From Pseudoscleropodium purum (lineage: Eukaryota; Streptophyta; Bryopsida; Hypnales; Brachytheciaceae): a stretch of 64,000 nt of DNA. The first letter of the stretch is position 1. Each line of letters starts with the position of its first letter. The position numbers were made by a program, and so were the translations under genes. Positions 32,858-46,416 of this stretch are shown here, in pieces. The DNA lies in NCBI GenBank assembly GCA_963969395.1, contig OZ017795.1:23479063-23543062 (forward strand), given 5' to 3'. The notes under the pieces are model-generated. The model saw nothing but the letters and a program-made list of their open reading frames with translations. It was not told the origin of the DNA and searched no databases.

Positions 32858-34732
32858 ATGGACTTTCTATGGGTTGAGGAGCCCCGCGTGGCAGAGGCTG
32901 GACACCTGACTAGATTCCGGAGCATTCCAGAGCATCTAAGGATTTCATCATCTGACTTGCATATAGGAAAACTCATTGGCGTTGGAAGCTCTAGCGAGGT
33001 CAAAAGTGCCACTTGGCTTGGTTGCAAGGTTGCGGTCAAAGAACTCACCATTGATGACTTCCAAGTTTTCGAACCTTACCCCAAGGAACTGGAGATCTTA
33101 ATGAGGCTTCCACATCCGCATGTAGTGCAACTTTTGGGATTCAACGTGGACCTTCGGCAAAGAAAGGTGTCCATAGTGATGGAACGCTTGGAAACGAACC
33201 TGCAAGGAGTTATGAATGATCGTGTCAGGGCATCAAGGGCTCCTCCCTTTGATGGCTGCGAAGTTATTGACATTGCCACGAAGATTGCTTTGGGTATGAA
33301 GTTCTTGCATGGCCGAGAAGTTGTACACGGATCCTTGACTGATGACATTATTTTGATGAATGTGCATACTGATGGCCAGTTTGACATCAAGATCGGCGGT
33401 TTTGCGTTCTCAGATCATGCCAGAAACTTGTCAAAAGCTGCAGATGTTTATAACTTTTTTACACTTTGCATTGCACTCCTATCAGGATGGGAACTCTTGT
33501 TCTTGTTGCCTTCCAGCTCTGTAAATTTAAAACAGGATGTTAGAAAAGCAACGGCTAAGTTAGAGCTTCCCGCTGGCATTGGTGACGACCTGGCGGAGCT
33601 TATTCTCGATTGCGCGGATGAGGACCCAGAGAACAGGCCTGGGTTTTCTGCAATCTGTGACAGATTGGCCACCATCCGTGCTGCATGTGATCAAGCCCGA
33701 AAGCAAACGACGGTGACAGAGGACTGTGCGTTACAATGGACCACCCATAACGACGATGATGGAAACAAATGCCTGGAGATTGCAAGTATGTTAGAAAAAT
33801 TGCCGATCCATCTGTCCATAGACCCTGCTGATGTAGAGTGGAGACGACCCATTGGAGCCGGAGGCAGCAACGAAGTTTACGAAGTGAATTGGCTGGGATG
33901 CGCATTTGCAGTGAAGAGGTTCAAATCGTTCTCTCTGAGTTTCAGAGAGGAAGTGGACTTTCTTATGAGGCTTCAGCATCCACACATTGCTCGGTTGATC
34001 GGCGTTTCTGTGGATGACAATGGCGGCTGGATCATGATGGAGCGCATGGACATGGATCTCCGAAAACTGATCAATTCTCGCTTACAGCTCTTGCGCAAGG
34101 AAGGTCGGACATCTTCCCCTCTGTTCAGCGGCGCTGAAGCTCAGGAGCTGTGCCTCAAGATAGCTCTGGGTTTGAACTTCCTTCACTCCAAGAATGTCGT
34201 CCACAGGGACATCAAAGCAGCGAACGTGTTGGTCCACGACCATTGTGGACGGTTTGATGTGAAAATCACTGATTTTGGAGTATCCCATCGTATTGGGAAC
34301 TCGAATGTTGCGCACCGTGTAGGCACAAATCTGTGGCGAGCTCCCGAGGTCCTAAGGGCCAAGAGAAGCGAGCTCAAAGCTGAGCAGCTAATGAAGACGG
34401 ATGTGTACAGCTTCGCTATGACATGCTACGAAATCCTGACGGGCAATGCGCCTTACGAGCATTTGAGTGAGAGCGACGTGATTGAGAAGCGCAGGCCGAC
34501 GCTCCCGGCTGGACTACATCCAGACTTGGCAGGGTTCATCTCGAAGTGTTGGAACGATGATCCTGAGGTGAGGCCCAAGTTCTCCACAATATGTGATGTC
34601 CTTGGTAGCATGCCTTTTGGAAATGTGTTGCCGCTACGCAGTCGAGTGGAGTCATGGACGGAGCGTGTGCAAAGAATGTCGCTCCCACTCAGCCGATGCT
34701 TGGGATTGACATTCGGCAGACAAGAGATTTAG
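32858..34732 (+). CDS. Tandem pseudokinase-kinase protein, copy C
   Basis: 624 residues from ATG 32,858; an in-frame ATG at 32,771 would add 29. Domain architecture and key residues are those of copy B: a pseudokinase with HGS/GFA, then an active-type kinase with HRD, DFG and APE. It is a mosaic: identical to B up to base 33,550, then like A over the KATAKLELPAG...DCADED stretch, and afterwards agreeing with A wherever B is unusual and with B wherever A is unusual. It has its own changes DGN for EGD near residue 301. Gene conversion between copies is the simplest explanation. Confidence 0.9.
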   Translation: MDFLWVEEPRVAEAGHLTRFRSIPEHLRISSSDLHIGKLIGVGSSSEVKSATWLGCKVAVKELTIDDFQVFEPYPKELEILMRLPHPHVVQLLGFNVDLRQRKVSIVMERLETNLQGVMNDRVRASRAPPFDGCEVIDIATKIALGMKFLHGREVVHGSLTDDIILMNVHTDGQFDIKIGGFAFSDHARNLSKAADVYNFFTLCIALLSGWELLFLLPSSSVNLKQDVRKATAKLELPAGIGDDLAELILDCADEDPENRPGFSAICDRLATIRAACDQARKQTTVTEDCALQWTTHNDDDGNKCLEIASMLEKLPIHLSIDPADVEWRRPIGAGGSNEVYEVNWLGCAFAVKRFKSFSLSFREEVDFLMRLQHPHIARLIGVSVDDNGGWIMMERMDMDLRKLINSRLQLLRKEGRTSSPLFSGAEAQELCLKIALGLNFLHSKNVVHRDIKAANVLVHDHCGRFDVKITDFGVSHRIGNSNVAHRVGTNLWRAPEVLRAKRSELKAEQLMKTDVYSFAMTCYEILTGNAPYEHLSESDVIEKRRPTLPAGLHPDLAGFISKCWNDDPEVRPKFSTICDVLGSMPFGNVLPLRSRVESWTERVQRMSLPLSRCLGLTFGRQEI

Positions 34733-37700
34733 TCCATGGGGAGAAGTCTGGTTCAATTTCTTTTTCCAATTGAAGGCTCTAGTTTGATGCATTTGAGCCG
34801 TGACCTCACTTTGCACTCTGCCTATGGTTTGAAGTTGCAGAGAATTCAGATAAGGTGTGTGCACATAATCGTCACCTAGAATGCACAGAATGCATTCATT
34901 TCAATTGGCGATTCTGCTTGCGCATACCTTATACTACGACAGTTTTGCTCTCCACGATTGAGAGACATACTCTGCACACATGCTCAGTGCTGCGTTAAAT
35001 TTCCAATAGTACTTACGTAGGTTTTAATATTCTTTACCTCCGACTTCAGGAGATCCGTACTTCTGCGCGATGCATCTACGTTTCCTTGAGATTATGGTAC
35101 TATTTAACGTGCAGTGCTCCTCAAGTCAATTAAAATATTAGACCTCCATTGCAAGCACGTAACCACGGTGGCAAGATTGTAACCACCGCTCTTTCAATGG
35201 GCCACATTAGCTTCCACGGTGAATTGCTAATCCCGAAACAATACATATCAAAATGGTCGTTGGGTTTGCCTTCCAACATCGACCGCTACTTCTCCCCTTA
35301 ACAGCAAGTCTGGACGTACCTTAATACATATATGCAGATCAAATCACAACTAGGAAATATGATCCTACAACTTCTACTCTTACACTTCCAATTAGGATTC
35401 AGACATTTATCACAACCAATATATATCCTCCAACTTAGCATCAAATAAACTCTCAATCCAGCACTCACATGCCATGACAAGATTCACACCCAATTTGTTC
35501 TATACAAACATACATTTATCCAATTTGGTTCAAATTAATAACAAGTACTAAACCTGCATGACACTTACGGAGTGCAGTATTAACATTATAATCCCATTTG
35601 GCTAAAGCTTACACACAAGCAACAAATCAGTTCAATATAATGATTCAATAAGAAACCAATTAGGCTAATACATCAGACAAACTCAAACATATAAATTCCA
35701 TGTCACAAATAATCAACTAATTAGTCTCAAATAGGTTAATACAATCAAGTACATAGGCTAATATAGTTCCAAACCAACAATTCAACACAAAATACATACC
35801 ACATAGCCCAATCACAAACTAAGACATTCTCCAAAGTGACAATTAATTAATTCAATTACATCACTATTCAAAGATTACAGATTTTCTTATTTTGCACCAT
35901 CCAATGGGTGAATGCAAGAAACAATAATACTATTTTGTATCACATTTGCAATTTTTAAGTTATAATTGGCCATATCTTTTGCAAATTGAAGCCAATGTAC
36001 TTGAATTTTTTTTGTGAAGATTAGCATTTGGACAATAATTAGAGAACTCATTTTTCAAAATATTTCAAAAATCGTTTTATACTTAAATTTCAAGTTAGCT
36101 AATTTGTCTTACTTTGCGGTTTAGGGGTTTTTAGTATTGGGGACTACCCAAAATTAATGATTTAGAGCTGAAATTTTTGGGCTCTACCCCTACACGAGAG
36201 ATGCATGTGCCCACCAAAAAGAACTTTAAAAAATATTATTTTGTGTCCTCTACATTCATGCAAATAGGGCTCCCTTGTGCATACAATTCTAAACAATGAA
36301 AATGGCTTCAAGGTCATGTATTTAGTAAGATCTATTCATCATAAAGTCTCTCAAATCATTTAATTTTTAGTTTCTTTAAAAGTTGTCTTCCCTATTTTTT
36401 ACAAATTAAAACGTCAAAGAACCTATTTTCATGAGATTTTGCACTTTTCTAATTCTCCTACTTAAAAAGAAATTCTATGCTTTTCCTTCGTAAGGTACCT
36501 CTTCTTTAAAGGTTTATACATGACCAAATTTTTTTTTCTAATTTTTTTTCTAATTTTATAGTACTACTGAAAAAATCATGAGTATTGTGGCTAATGTAAC
36601 AAAACTAGAAAATGTTTCTTGCATTCACCCCAATATGGTTTTTGAATTATCTCACTATCACAAACTCAACTACATTAACACAAATCCAACATTCTCATTT
36701 CCCATCCACTCACTCTAAACCTACATAGGAATCTCATCTAATTAGCACACATTCAAAGTAACAATCTCACACAAACTCAACAAATCACACATACTTAAGG
36801 TAGTTTGCTCATAAAGCAACTATTTAAGAATTGATTGCCTTTGGGGGAAGCTAAATTCCTAGAAATAATTTTCAGCAAATTTTCACAGAAGAAAAATGAA
36901 AATAGCATCTAACCCAAGTTTCATATTTTTTGAATCTTGGTGGAATTAGTTACAAATTGAAGTTGAAAAGAAGTGGTTACTAAAAGCAACCACCTCCTAA
37001 AATGTACACCACTAGTACATTGAAGAAAGCAAAATATCCCTCTATGTCATGATCGCTTTTAGAGCATGGGCGCATTTACAGTAGACTAATTACTCACAAT
37101 TAAAACAAAAGAAACAAAACACAACCAATTCAAGCTGGGACGTTCATTGGACATCTCAACAATGGGTGCCCTGCCCATCAACATCTCCCACCTAATAGGA
37201 ATTGGTAGAGACAATTCCACCCACTGCCAACTAAACATCAAACCAACTAAAAAAACTCACCAATCACACCAACCAACTACCCAAAGAATATAAACCAAAT
37301 TGGCTACAAAACTGCCCATTAAGAAAAATGGTGCTAAAACACCCAATTAACATTTGAATTGGTAAATCCCAATGCAAAAAGAAGCAACCAATCACAAAAC
37401 TATAAAACTCACAAATTGGAAAATCACCTCCTCTTTATAATTTCGTGGTATTTAGACCCCAATTTGAACCTACAACGTGAAAGTTAATGAATTTCAAAGT
37501 TTTTATGAAATTAAAAAATTAAAAAAATTACCTTTAGTTTTGTTTTGAATTTGGCAACAACATAGGGCACACTAGTCCTTAACTTAAGTTAAAGTTGTTT
37601 GTTTTATTTGTTATGGTGAGATCTCTAGAATTGTGTAGGGTGAATGCAAGAAAGATTGGTACTATTTTACATCACTTGAAGATTTTGAGTTGTCATTGGC

Positions 37701-39030
37701 CATAATTTTTGCAGATTGAAATTGATGTACTTGAATTTGTTTTTTTTTAAGATCACAAACTAAACAATCATTAGAGAAATTATTTTTAGAAATTATTTAA
37801 AAATATTAAAATTAAAATTAAGCTAATTTGTTAGATTTTGTGGTTTAGAGTCTTTTAATACTGGGGACTACTAAAAATTAATGATTTAGAGCTAAAATTT
37901 GTGTAGGCTATTTCCACACTAGAAATGCATGTGCCTACCAAAAATAATTTAAAAGAACACTATTTTATATTCTCTACATTTATGCAAATAGGGCTCCCTT
38001 GCAATTATGAACATTGAAAATGGTTTCAAGATAATTCTTTTGGTGAAATTTCTTTACCATGAAGTCTTCCCAAATGTTCAATTTTTTTATTTTTTGAAAA
38101 TTATTTTCCCTATTTTTTTATAAATTAAAATGTCAAAATATCTATTTGCATGAGATTTTATACTTTTTTAGTTCTCCTACTTAGAGAATTTTTCTATGCT
38201 TTTCCTTCCTAGGGTACCTTCTTCATAAAGATTTATACGTCAAACCTTTTTTTTAAATTATTTTTTAAGTTATATAGTACTCCCAAAAAAATCATGAGTA
38301 CTGTAGAAAATGCTACTCAAAATGGTTAGGCTTTCATGCAACCACCCTATGTTTCCTAATTGCATCTTGGTACCATCAAAATACTTTCCATGAAGAGGGA
38401 TGCATGGGCATCGTTTTGTGTCATTTTGCCCAATGATGTGAAAGTTATTGATATTTGAATAGTTTTCAAATCAAAAAATTAGAAAATTATTTTTATTATT
38501 ATTTTGAAGGATGCACAAGTATTGTTTTGTGGCATTTTGATATATGGTGTGAAATTTATTGTTTTTTGATTTATTTTTTAATAAAAAAATTAGAAATTTA
38601 CTTTTATTGTTATTTTGAAGAATGCACAAGCATTGTTTTGTGACATTTCGACCTACATTGTAAAAGTTATTGATTTTTCACTTATTTTTGAATTAAAAAA
38701 ATTAGACCATTACTTTTATTGTGATTTTGATTGTCGCAATGGTAAAGGGCACACTATTCTATACCTTCAGTGAATTTATTTGATTGTTTATTTATTTATT
38801 TATTTATTTTGTTTCTTGGTTTTGTTTATTTCTTAAATCATGCATCCCTGGTCATATTCTTGGTATTGTTGAAAAGCTCTTTGCAAGGATGGGTGCATAG
38901 ACTTTATTTTGTGGCGTTTAAGCCTATAGTATAATAGATATTGATTATTGAAGTTTGAAGTTTTCATGAATTAAGAAATTAAGAAATTACTTTTACTTTT
39001 ACTTTTACTTTTACTTTTTGACTGCACAAG
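34733..39030 (+). other. AT-rich 3' flank of kinase C, no gene seen
   Basis: Homologous to the B flank; it keeps the 69-bp segment that B has lost and lacks the 924-bp TTAA element. Several ATTT/TTTA simple-sequence tracts occur, for example near 38,787-38,812. No coding region was recognised. Confidence 0.7.
38833..38836. other. Empty TTAA target site in unit C
   Basis: C reads tatttcTTAAatcatgcatccc where B has tgtttcTTAA-element-TTAAaccgtgcatccc. This paralogous site shows the pre-insertion state. Confidence 0.9.
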
Positions 39031-40647
39031 TGCTCCGTACTTGATTACGAACATTTGCGATGATGATCCAGCTCCTCCCCGGGCGTTCCCACTCAGGCCC
39101 GGCATTCCAAATCCCAGCTCCAGTCCCCGGCTCCATCGCATTGACTGCGTCCCCCATCACTGTTGCTTTCCGACTTCGCTAGCCTTGTCCGTGACCATCT
39201 AATAATGCAGCTCCCGAATTAGCCGAAACCTCCATCATTGACCTCCACAGTCCACACACCGATGATCAATCGATCCCCTCCGACCCTTCCTCTCTCATCC
39301 GTGTCCATTGTCCAAACCTGCCTGCACAGACGTACAATTATCATCATCGATCACAACAATAACAATTCTCAAAGTTTGAAACTGTGCCAAGAACAATAAC
39401 AATTCCTCTCTATCGATCTGGGCCGGGTCAGTCAGTCAGTCAGTCAAGCTAGTTTGGATCTCGGGATGGCGGGATCCATAAGCTTGTGAGACCAAGTTTG
39501 CTTCCCGGAAGTTGATTGACCATTTATTAGTACATTCGCACTGCCAGATGAGATTTACAGTACGTACAAGTCTAATACAAATACCGGTAGTACGACGTTG
39601 CAGGACTGTCAGAGTGACGGATCGATCGGAAGAGGTTCGATTCTCTTTTCATTTCTTGCGTACACGTGGGTGTGCTTTCATGCTTGCATTGGCAGTTGCT
39701 GTGAGGATTGAAGATTGATCGATCGTGACCATGGTATGAATCTCGTGATTTGGAGTTGGACTAGAATTTGCGTAGATCGAGAAGTTTGTGTGGCTGTCAG
39801 TCGAGAGGAGAGTGACTGAGTGAGGACTGTCCAGAGGAGCTGGTGTCGATCTTTGGTTTTGATACATTGCGGTGGGTTTTTTATGCTTTGGATTTGGAGT
39901 TTGGGAGGGTTGGAATCACGGCGGATCTTGAAGGGCTGATTTGAGAAGTGCGAGGGATTTGGTGGAACTTTGTGGGGCTGGATCGGAGCGGCATTGATTC
40001 TTGTTAGGTCGCTGGTAGCTATGAGTTTGTTTGAGCTACGGTAGTTGTTCCCGTTTGATTTGGGGTGAAACTAGCATTTGTTTAGGTAATTGATTGGCGA
40101 CACTTGTAACAATTTGTATCTGCTGAAATCCCTTGCATTGTCCATTGCCAAGTGCTAGCTCACAATTGAGCCGTCAGGAGCTTTACAGCTCTTTGACCTC
40201 TGTTCTGGCACGGGTATGGACTTTTGTCGCTAGCATCGTAAAAATTGCAGTGCATTGGATTAGTAAACCTCGAGGTTTGAGAAAGTTATTGAACATATAT
40301 AATGCCTAGTTGCTTCATATCTTGATTTGCATTTCTCGCTTGATCAATGGGATCGAATTGAGGAGAAACCTAGGTTATAAGACCTGTACATCCTTGTTCT
40401 GACGAGCGAAAGAGACGTTTGCCTCCACTGTAGACTTGGCATTATGAGTCTCCAGTGAGAACCAACCCACTGATTGAATATTGACACCTAGTGAGGGATT
40501 TGGAATTTCCCGTGCTTCATTCACACCGTGTATCACTCCGTGACAGGTCTCATCGATGGTGATCCTCAAGTGGCATCTGATTAGGGCAAGCTGGCTGGAG
40601 ATTCCCACCATCGCATGAGCGAGCTTTCGTAATTAGTGGGAGCAGCA
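39030..40647 (+). promoter_or_regulatory. Promoter and 5' leader region of the TBL gene
   Basis: GC-richer than its surroundings, with a (GTCA)4 run near 39,430 and a G-box CACGTG at 39,663-39,668 followed by GG, an ABRE-like context. The first 950 bases are duplicated in unit B. The transcription start was not determined; splice-like GT/AG signals in the region would allow a 5'UTR intron. Confidence 0.5.
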
Positions 40648-43600
40648 ATGGGGAAGGGCGATCATGTGCAGATGAGTATCTGCGTGGATGAGAAGGAGCC
40701 CAAGGTCCATGGCTCCGACTACCGAAGCATGGCCAGGCACCGGAGATGCGTTTATGTTGCACTGTTCGTTGCTCTTCTCCCGTTTGTAGTCACGCGGTCT
40801 TACTTGTACTGCACGAACTCGGATGCGCCGTCAGGGTTCTTCGAAAGGCAGCCTGCACCTGCTGGCCATGGGGTATGTCCAACTCTTCCTCTTCCTTTTC
40901 GCATCCCTCTTGTCTTTGTTTTTGTATTCCTCAAATGTAGGGGATACTATTTGCAAGCATTTAGTCAGGAGTGTGCGCTCATTGGGTGAAAGCACACTCC
41001 TGTAAACCAATACGTATTGAGTGTGCTCTCACTTGATAGAGCTCACTGGAGGGATCGCTTTGGGTACTCGAAGAGCCAAACTCTCTTGACATCAAATTGT
41101 TTTTGCACTGAATGTACCCGATGATTTCCTTTTGCAATCATTCAAAGTGGAAGATTATGGACCACTATTGACGTGGAAGTAGACAACCCCATTTCCATTC
41201 CAAGATCAGTAACCATAAGTTACGTTTTGCAAGCCATGCTTACACTCTGCTTGGTAATGGAAACATCGATTTCGTGAAATCGGAGAGAGTCCACGACTTT
41301 AGCACTTTCAGGAGCGCGGCCTGGAATGTAAATCTAACCTATTCCTAGTTTTTAAAGCTTTGTGCAGATGAATGTCCCAATTTTGGCGCCAATTTAACGA
41401 AATTGACTCTGGGAAGGCTAACCAAGTGTTGATTAAAAGAGATGATTGAGTTCCTGTCCGTAAAAGAGGCTCAAAATAGTTAAGGGTGTTATGTCGGAAA
41501 GCACTCTCCACCATAGCTCAGTTTTCTGAACGATTTTGGTTTTGCATTACAGGAGGATACCCCACATGAGGTTGTTATCACTCCCCCCAGCAGTGCCACA
41601 ACTGATCAGGACGAAACTTCGCAAGTAGTAAGCAGAAGCGATGATCCGGAACTTGAAACAGCCTTGCCTGGCAACTTGACATCAATAGCAGGAGACGAAG
41701 AAGAAGAGGAAGAAGTCGAGCCAAAGGAGGCAAAGAGTTCAACAGTAACTAGTCCCAGTTCTCTGAACACTACATCAAATGGCTCATTATCGATTGACAC
41801 AGGAATTGAAAAGAATGCATCAAGCTCCAGCTATTTGGAGAACTTGAGAGGCACGACACAAAACACCACAGAAGGAGCTGAGGAAGCAAGAGGGCCAGAG
41901 ATAGTGACGAAGGGTACAACGGCACCATCTCCTGCCGATAATTCATCACAATTGCTCGCTATGGAAGGTTTGAAAATCGCTGCCTCTTCCTTCTTTATTT
42001 CTGCAGAAATAACTGTTGGCTAGTCAATGTAGGGTTTCCTCCATTCACAGGAGGAATCCAAAATGTCCCGCGACAAAAACACCTGGTGAAACTCTGGAAC
42101 TTCACCGCTTAAGTATGGAATAGGGTCCATGGGGTTGGTCTTTGGACTTTGGGGATGTCTCTAGTGATTTTCAGTGCTTTGAAGACCGTTCGTGGTGAAA
42201 AACCCCAATCCCGACTTCAAAGGAACTCTTTAAGGATCTACAAACCTCTCTGAGCACAACGACTAGTATATTTTGTGATAAAGCCGGAACATTCCATTTC
42301 TAAAACCGACCTCGACAAATTCTTGCCTCCTGTCGACTCATGAGTGCTTAGGGTAGATTTTGAGTACACTTTGAAATGCGGTTTCCTAAAATGCATGCTC
42401 CAAGAATCTTGAATTCTCTTTCAATGTTCAACAAGATCTAACATAAACCTAAACAGTTTATTAGCAGGAACCACACTCCAATACTCATCCATAGTTTCCT
42501 TATTCTGAACATGACGTTGTAAGTTTGTTGAGTGCAGGAGAGTGTAAGCTAGAGCAAGGGAAGTGGGTCCCTGATTCTACACCCCCACTGTACAACAGCA
42601 GCACTTGCAAGTATATACAAGCTCACCAGAACTGCCACAAGAATGGACGACCTGATGATGGCTATCTTTACTGGAAGTGGAAACCTGACGGTTCTTGTGA
42701 TGTCCCAAGAATTGACCCTGCCGCGTTTCTGATGGCCATGCGCAACCGGTCTGTCGTCTTTGCTGGTGACTCCATTGCCCGTAACCAATTCCAATCCCTT
42801 CTCTGCATTCTCTCACAGGTATATCTTTCTGCCTTTTCAAACATCTGGAAGTGCAACTCTTCGGAGATCACACTTCCTAAACAAGGAAAAAGGGATCCTA
42901 AAATCTTGTCATTTCATTAATGGTTAGAAATTGTTTTCTGGACGTAGATCTAGCTTGCATCTCTTGCTTGCAAACCCAGTGGTTTTCTCAGAATCTAGCC
43001 AGAATATGTACTCAAAAATGTAGCTGGAAAATATTTTCTAAATCAAGTTGTTAATGAACTGGATAACCAATTTCTGGTGGGAATGCCCTTAGAGGCTCAC
43101 ATGGAACAAAGTGTAGTTTATCCAGTTACTACCTTCTTCCTCAACCAAAAATATGATTATATTGGCCCATCTGCTGCTTTGACCAGTCCACTTATGGAGT
43201 GTGAAAGTTTACGCATGTGTCCCCTGCTGTGACAAATCCATGAAGGCGGAGGTTCCAAGGCATACCTATTGGAGCGAGGACGGCAGGAACAACGTTTACA
43301 ATTTCCAGTCGTCGAATGTCACACTAACCATACGTTGGTCGCCCTATCTGGTGCACGTAGAGAACAAGTTAATCACGTGGCCGGACAACACTACGGAAAC
43401 TGTGAGCCACATTTATGTTGATGAACTGGATTCCAACTGGGTGACAGCAGTAGTTGGTGCTGAGATTCTACACATTTCAACAGGTCCATCTCAAAACCAC
43501 CAAGTTGTCTCCTGTTTCTCTCTAGATTGTCAACAACTTGCCATCCAGATTATAGGGTTTTTAGGGTTTTAGGGTTCCAGGGTTTAAGCTCATGCTCACA

Positions 43601-44396
43601 TTCTTGCGTCGTTTTTCACCTTTTCTCAGGCCAGTGGTGGTACAAGAGGGCTGTGTATTTCGAGAAAAATAAAGCTTTAGGTTGCCATGGATGTCCCTCG
43701 TGTGAAAAGCAACTAGGGTTCCATATACCTTACAGCAAAGCAATAAGGAACGTTCTCATAGGGAGCTTGAAAATCCCTGGATTCAACGGCACCACTGTCT
43801 ACCGGTCATTCAGTCCTGAACATTTTGAAAACGGAGCTTGGGATACTGGTGGAGCATGCATTCGTACCGCCCCTGGAGGTCCCCCGATGAGCTACGACAC
43901 AACCACATTGTATGACATTCAGAAGAAACAGTTTAAGAACGTTACAGGTCTGCTCTCTCCAATCCTCCTAGACTCTGCAACAACAGACATTCTCTTTTAT
44001 GACCCTAAAATCTTAAGACAAAGGGTATAACTTGATTGCGAGGATTAACAAATTCTTAAACATCTGTTCAAGTATTACTTTTGTGTCACATTCCAAGAAA
44101 GCTTTGAATTTGCATACTGTATGAATCCACATTTAACGCATGATCATTTTTTTGTCACGTCGTTGATTACAGACGAGATTGGTAAGGATCGGCTTAAGCT
44201 GCTGGGCATCACGGAGCTTGCACAGAGCCGAGCAGATGCGCATCCTAACAAGTACCGGTCAGACGAGCAAAAGAAATCGGACAAAGGCATCAACGGGACC
44301 GTCCCAAATGACTGCCTTCACTGGTGCCTCCCGGGGCCTATTGATACATGGAATGACCTTCTTGTGCACTCTCTCCATGATGTGATCTGCAAGTGA
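40648..44396 (+). CDS. TBL: Trichome birefringence-like polysaccharide O-acetyltransferase
   Basis: Six exons: 40,648-40,872, 41,553-41,967, 42,538-42,818, 43,246-43,483, 43,630-43,947 and 44,173-44,396; 566 residues. All introns are GT-AG and phases agree (0,1,0,1,1). The N-terminus is cytosolic and basic, followed by one membrane segment (about 34-54), then a Ser/Thr/Glu-rich stem from exon 2, then the TBL domain ([18 protein letters not shown]) and the PC-esterase domain. The GDS motif [10 protein letters not shown] is at 42,759-42,788 and [15 protein letters not shown] with the catalytic Asp/His is at 44,310-44,354. TBL proteins acetylate wall polysaccharides such as xylan or xyloglucan in the Golgi; which substrate is used here cannot be told. 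The exon 2 donor (GTTTGA) is weak. A 16-18-base A run follows the stop near 44,446. Confidence 0.9.
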
Positions 44397-46416
44397 GTTG
44401 GGGAAGCGAACTTACAAAGGAAGCGCAGGATTGCACCCAATGGAAGAAAAAAAAAAAAAAAAGATCATCTCGGCAAGTCCCAAGTTTCTTTTGAACCATT
44501 TTGCCAAATCATGTGTTTGAGGCAACCGTGTCACTTTCTCATTGACTTGTCAGTAAGAGGATTATAACAAGCTTCGTGAACAAGCAGTTTCAGTTCAGTG
44601 TCGTAGTGGAATTGAAGATGGACCGGCTTAGTTGAAATCACTGAGGGAATCAATGGAATTGTAGGACTGGTCAAGAATAGAGGATTGGTATATATGTTCA
44701 TTCTGGATGACGTTGAACTGGGAAGGTTTATTTATTCTTGACAAACATGTGAAATATTGTAACTGAGGAGTTACCTTTTAATCTAACAATTTTTATTCCA
44801 TATTTCTTCTCTCTGTCCAAACTGTTTTTTCAAGGAGATTATCCGATCAATAGCGCTGCAGTGCATCCTTGTCAAGGAGCCATAGTTATGGAAGTGAAGC
44901 CTTCATGAGGCAATGTTGTGTTTGGCGACCACTGCAGGACGTCCAGCATTTGCGGAACAGGATTGGAAGCGATTTGCTCTTCTTCCACATATGCTTGCAC
45001 ACTTTTTTCCAACACATTGAAAGACTCTCTGCGCTCAATGCTTAGTTTAAATGAATGTCCTAAAACATTGTTCGTTGAACATTCACGCTTCAACCTTCCG
45101 CTTCCGTAGTGGAAGTGAGTCACTCGCACATTTGTTCGAACATATATTCAAGTCAAAGAAATCGGGAGACGGTGATGGTTTAGAATTTGCTCATTTCAAG
45201 GGTCTTTTACACATGTGTGAGCGTAAGCAAAAGCGAACGAATTCCTTATGATTACCAACAATCTATTTCTTTTATCTTGAATGTAGGTGTGAGTGAACTC
45301 ACTTCCACTATGAACTACGAACCCAATGCTTGAGCTTCAATGTTGTTGAGACTTCATTCACACTAAAATTTGTAGGGAATGCATCTACAAATAGTTTCTT
45401 TCAAACTGCAATATAAGATACTCAAGGTCGTAGCTTTTATATCATTCTCACCCCCAAAGTGCTTGAAGAAAAACTCGTAAGATTATTGGACCCGACTGTA
45501 CAGTACAGAACAAGGGCTCAACACAGGTGAGTTTCTTGCAACTGCTAAAGACTGATACGATGCGGCAGAACTTCGATCACATTCGCTGGGAATCTATTGT
45601 GATCGAAGCTGTCTTACAGATTGATTCCATTTAATTTCTCAGTTCGCGCAGATCGATGGAAATGGATGCCAAGGTTTCCGTTTCTAAATTTGCACATCCA
45701 TCGATCAGAACACACGGCTCTCACTGCCGGCTTAAATTGTCGCAGATGTTCACCACTTAGTTCGAATTAGTACGGATCATTCCGCCACGTGTCTTCACCC
45801 TTTTGAGTTCCATGGCAACGTCGGAAGTGACCACATTCTTGACTTCTCATTTGAAATACATGTACTACTGGTTCTAATTTTCTGCAGAATATGTACCGGT
45901 ACTTTAATTTTGTTCTGTGCCTTCAACAAATTGAGTGGGAACTTGCATAACATCAAGTTACCTTTAATTTCTCCACTTGTGCAGAAAGTCCCAGCTGCAG
46001 AATGAGTCATCCAGGGTCGGGAATTGGGCTGTATGACGGCGTTTCAGTGTAGACACGATTTTGTTTGAAAATCAGTCCCAATGCCGAATGACTAGCTAAA
46101 GTACATATCTGTTATTGTGTAGCTTGTTTTCTTTCTTCTAAGAAGAAGGGTTTTGTTCAGATAATGCAAATTCTTAATATAATTTCTTAATACAATCATG
46201 TGAGCTTTGGGTGTGCCCATACAGGCCAGGCGAAATTTCAAAAATTCATAAGTTATAGGGAATCCAAATTTTAAGACATAAGTTATTTATGATCCATTGG
46301 AGTCCTTTTGAATAGGGAGAAAAGTGACTCATTCATTACGAAAATCAGGCCATCGTGCTTACATTCTCTCAAAAGGGAAGGAGGCGCTCAACCCCTAAAG
46401 AAGCATTCAATACGGG
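44397..46416. other. Intergenic downstream of TBL
   Basis: Begins with the probable TBL 3'UTR (to about 44,800). The rest has moderate GC with no recognisable coding region, RNA gene or terminal repeat. Short frames at 44,872-45,251 lack motifs. Confidence 0.6.

Larger units (their letters stand above)
29348..39978 (+). repeat. Segmental duplication unit C
   Basis: Third copy of the kinase-bearing segment. It differs from B mainly by lacking the TTAA element (empty site at 38,833-38,836), by lacking the copia insertion, and by single-base changes and small indels. Its right end is continuous with the TBL gene, so C probably keeps the original right-hand context of the duplicated block. Confidence 0.9.

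Noticed and set aside
42549..42871. Minus-strand frames across TBL exon 3
   Set aside because: Shadows of the true plus-strand exon, which carries the GDS motif and consistent splice phases.
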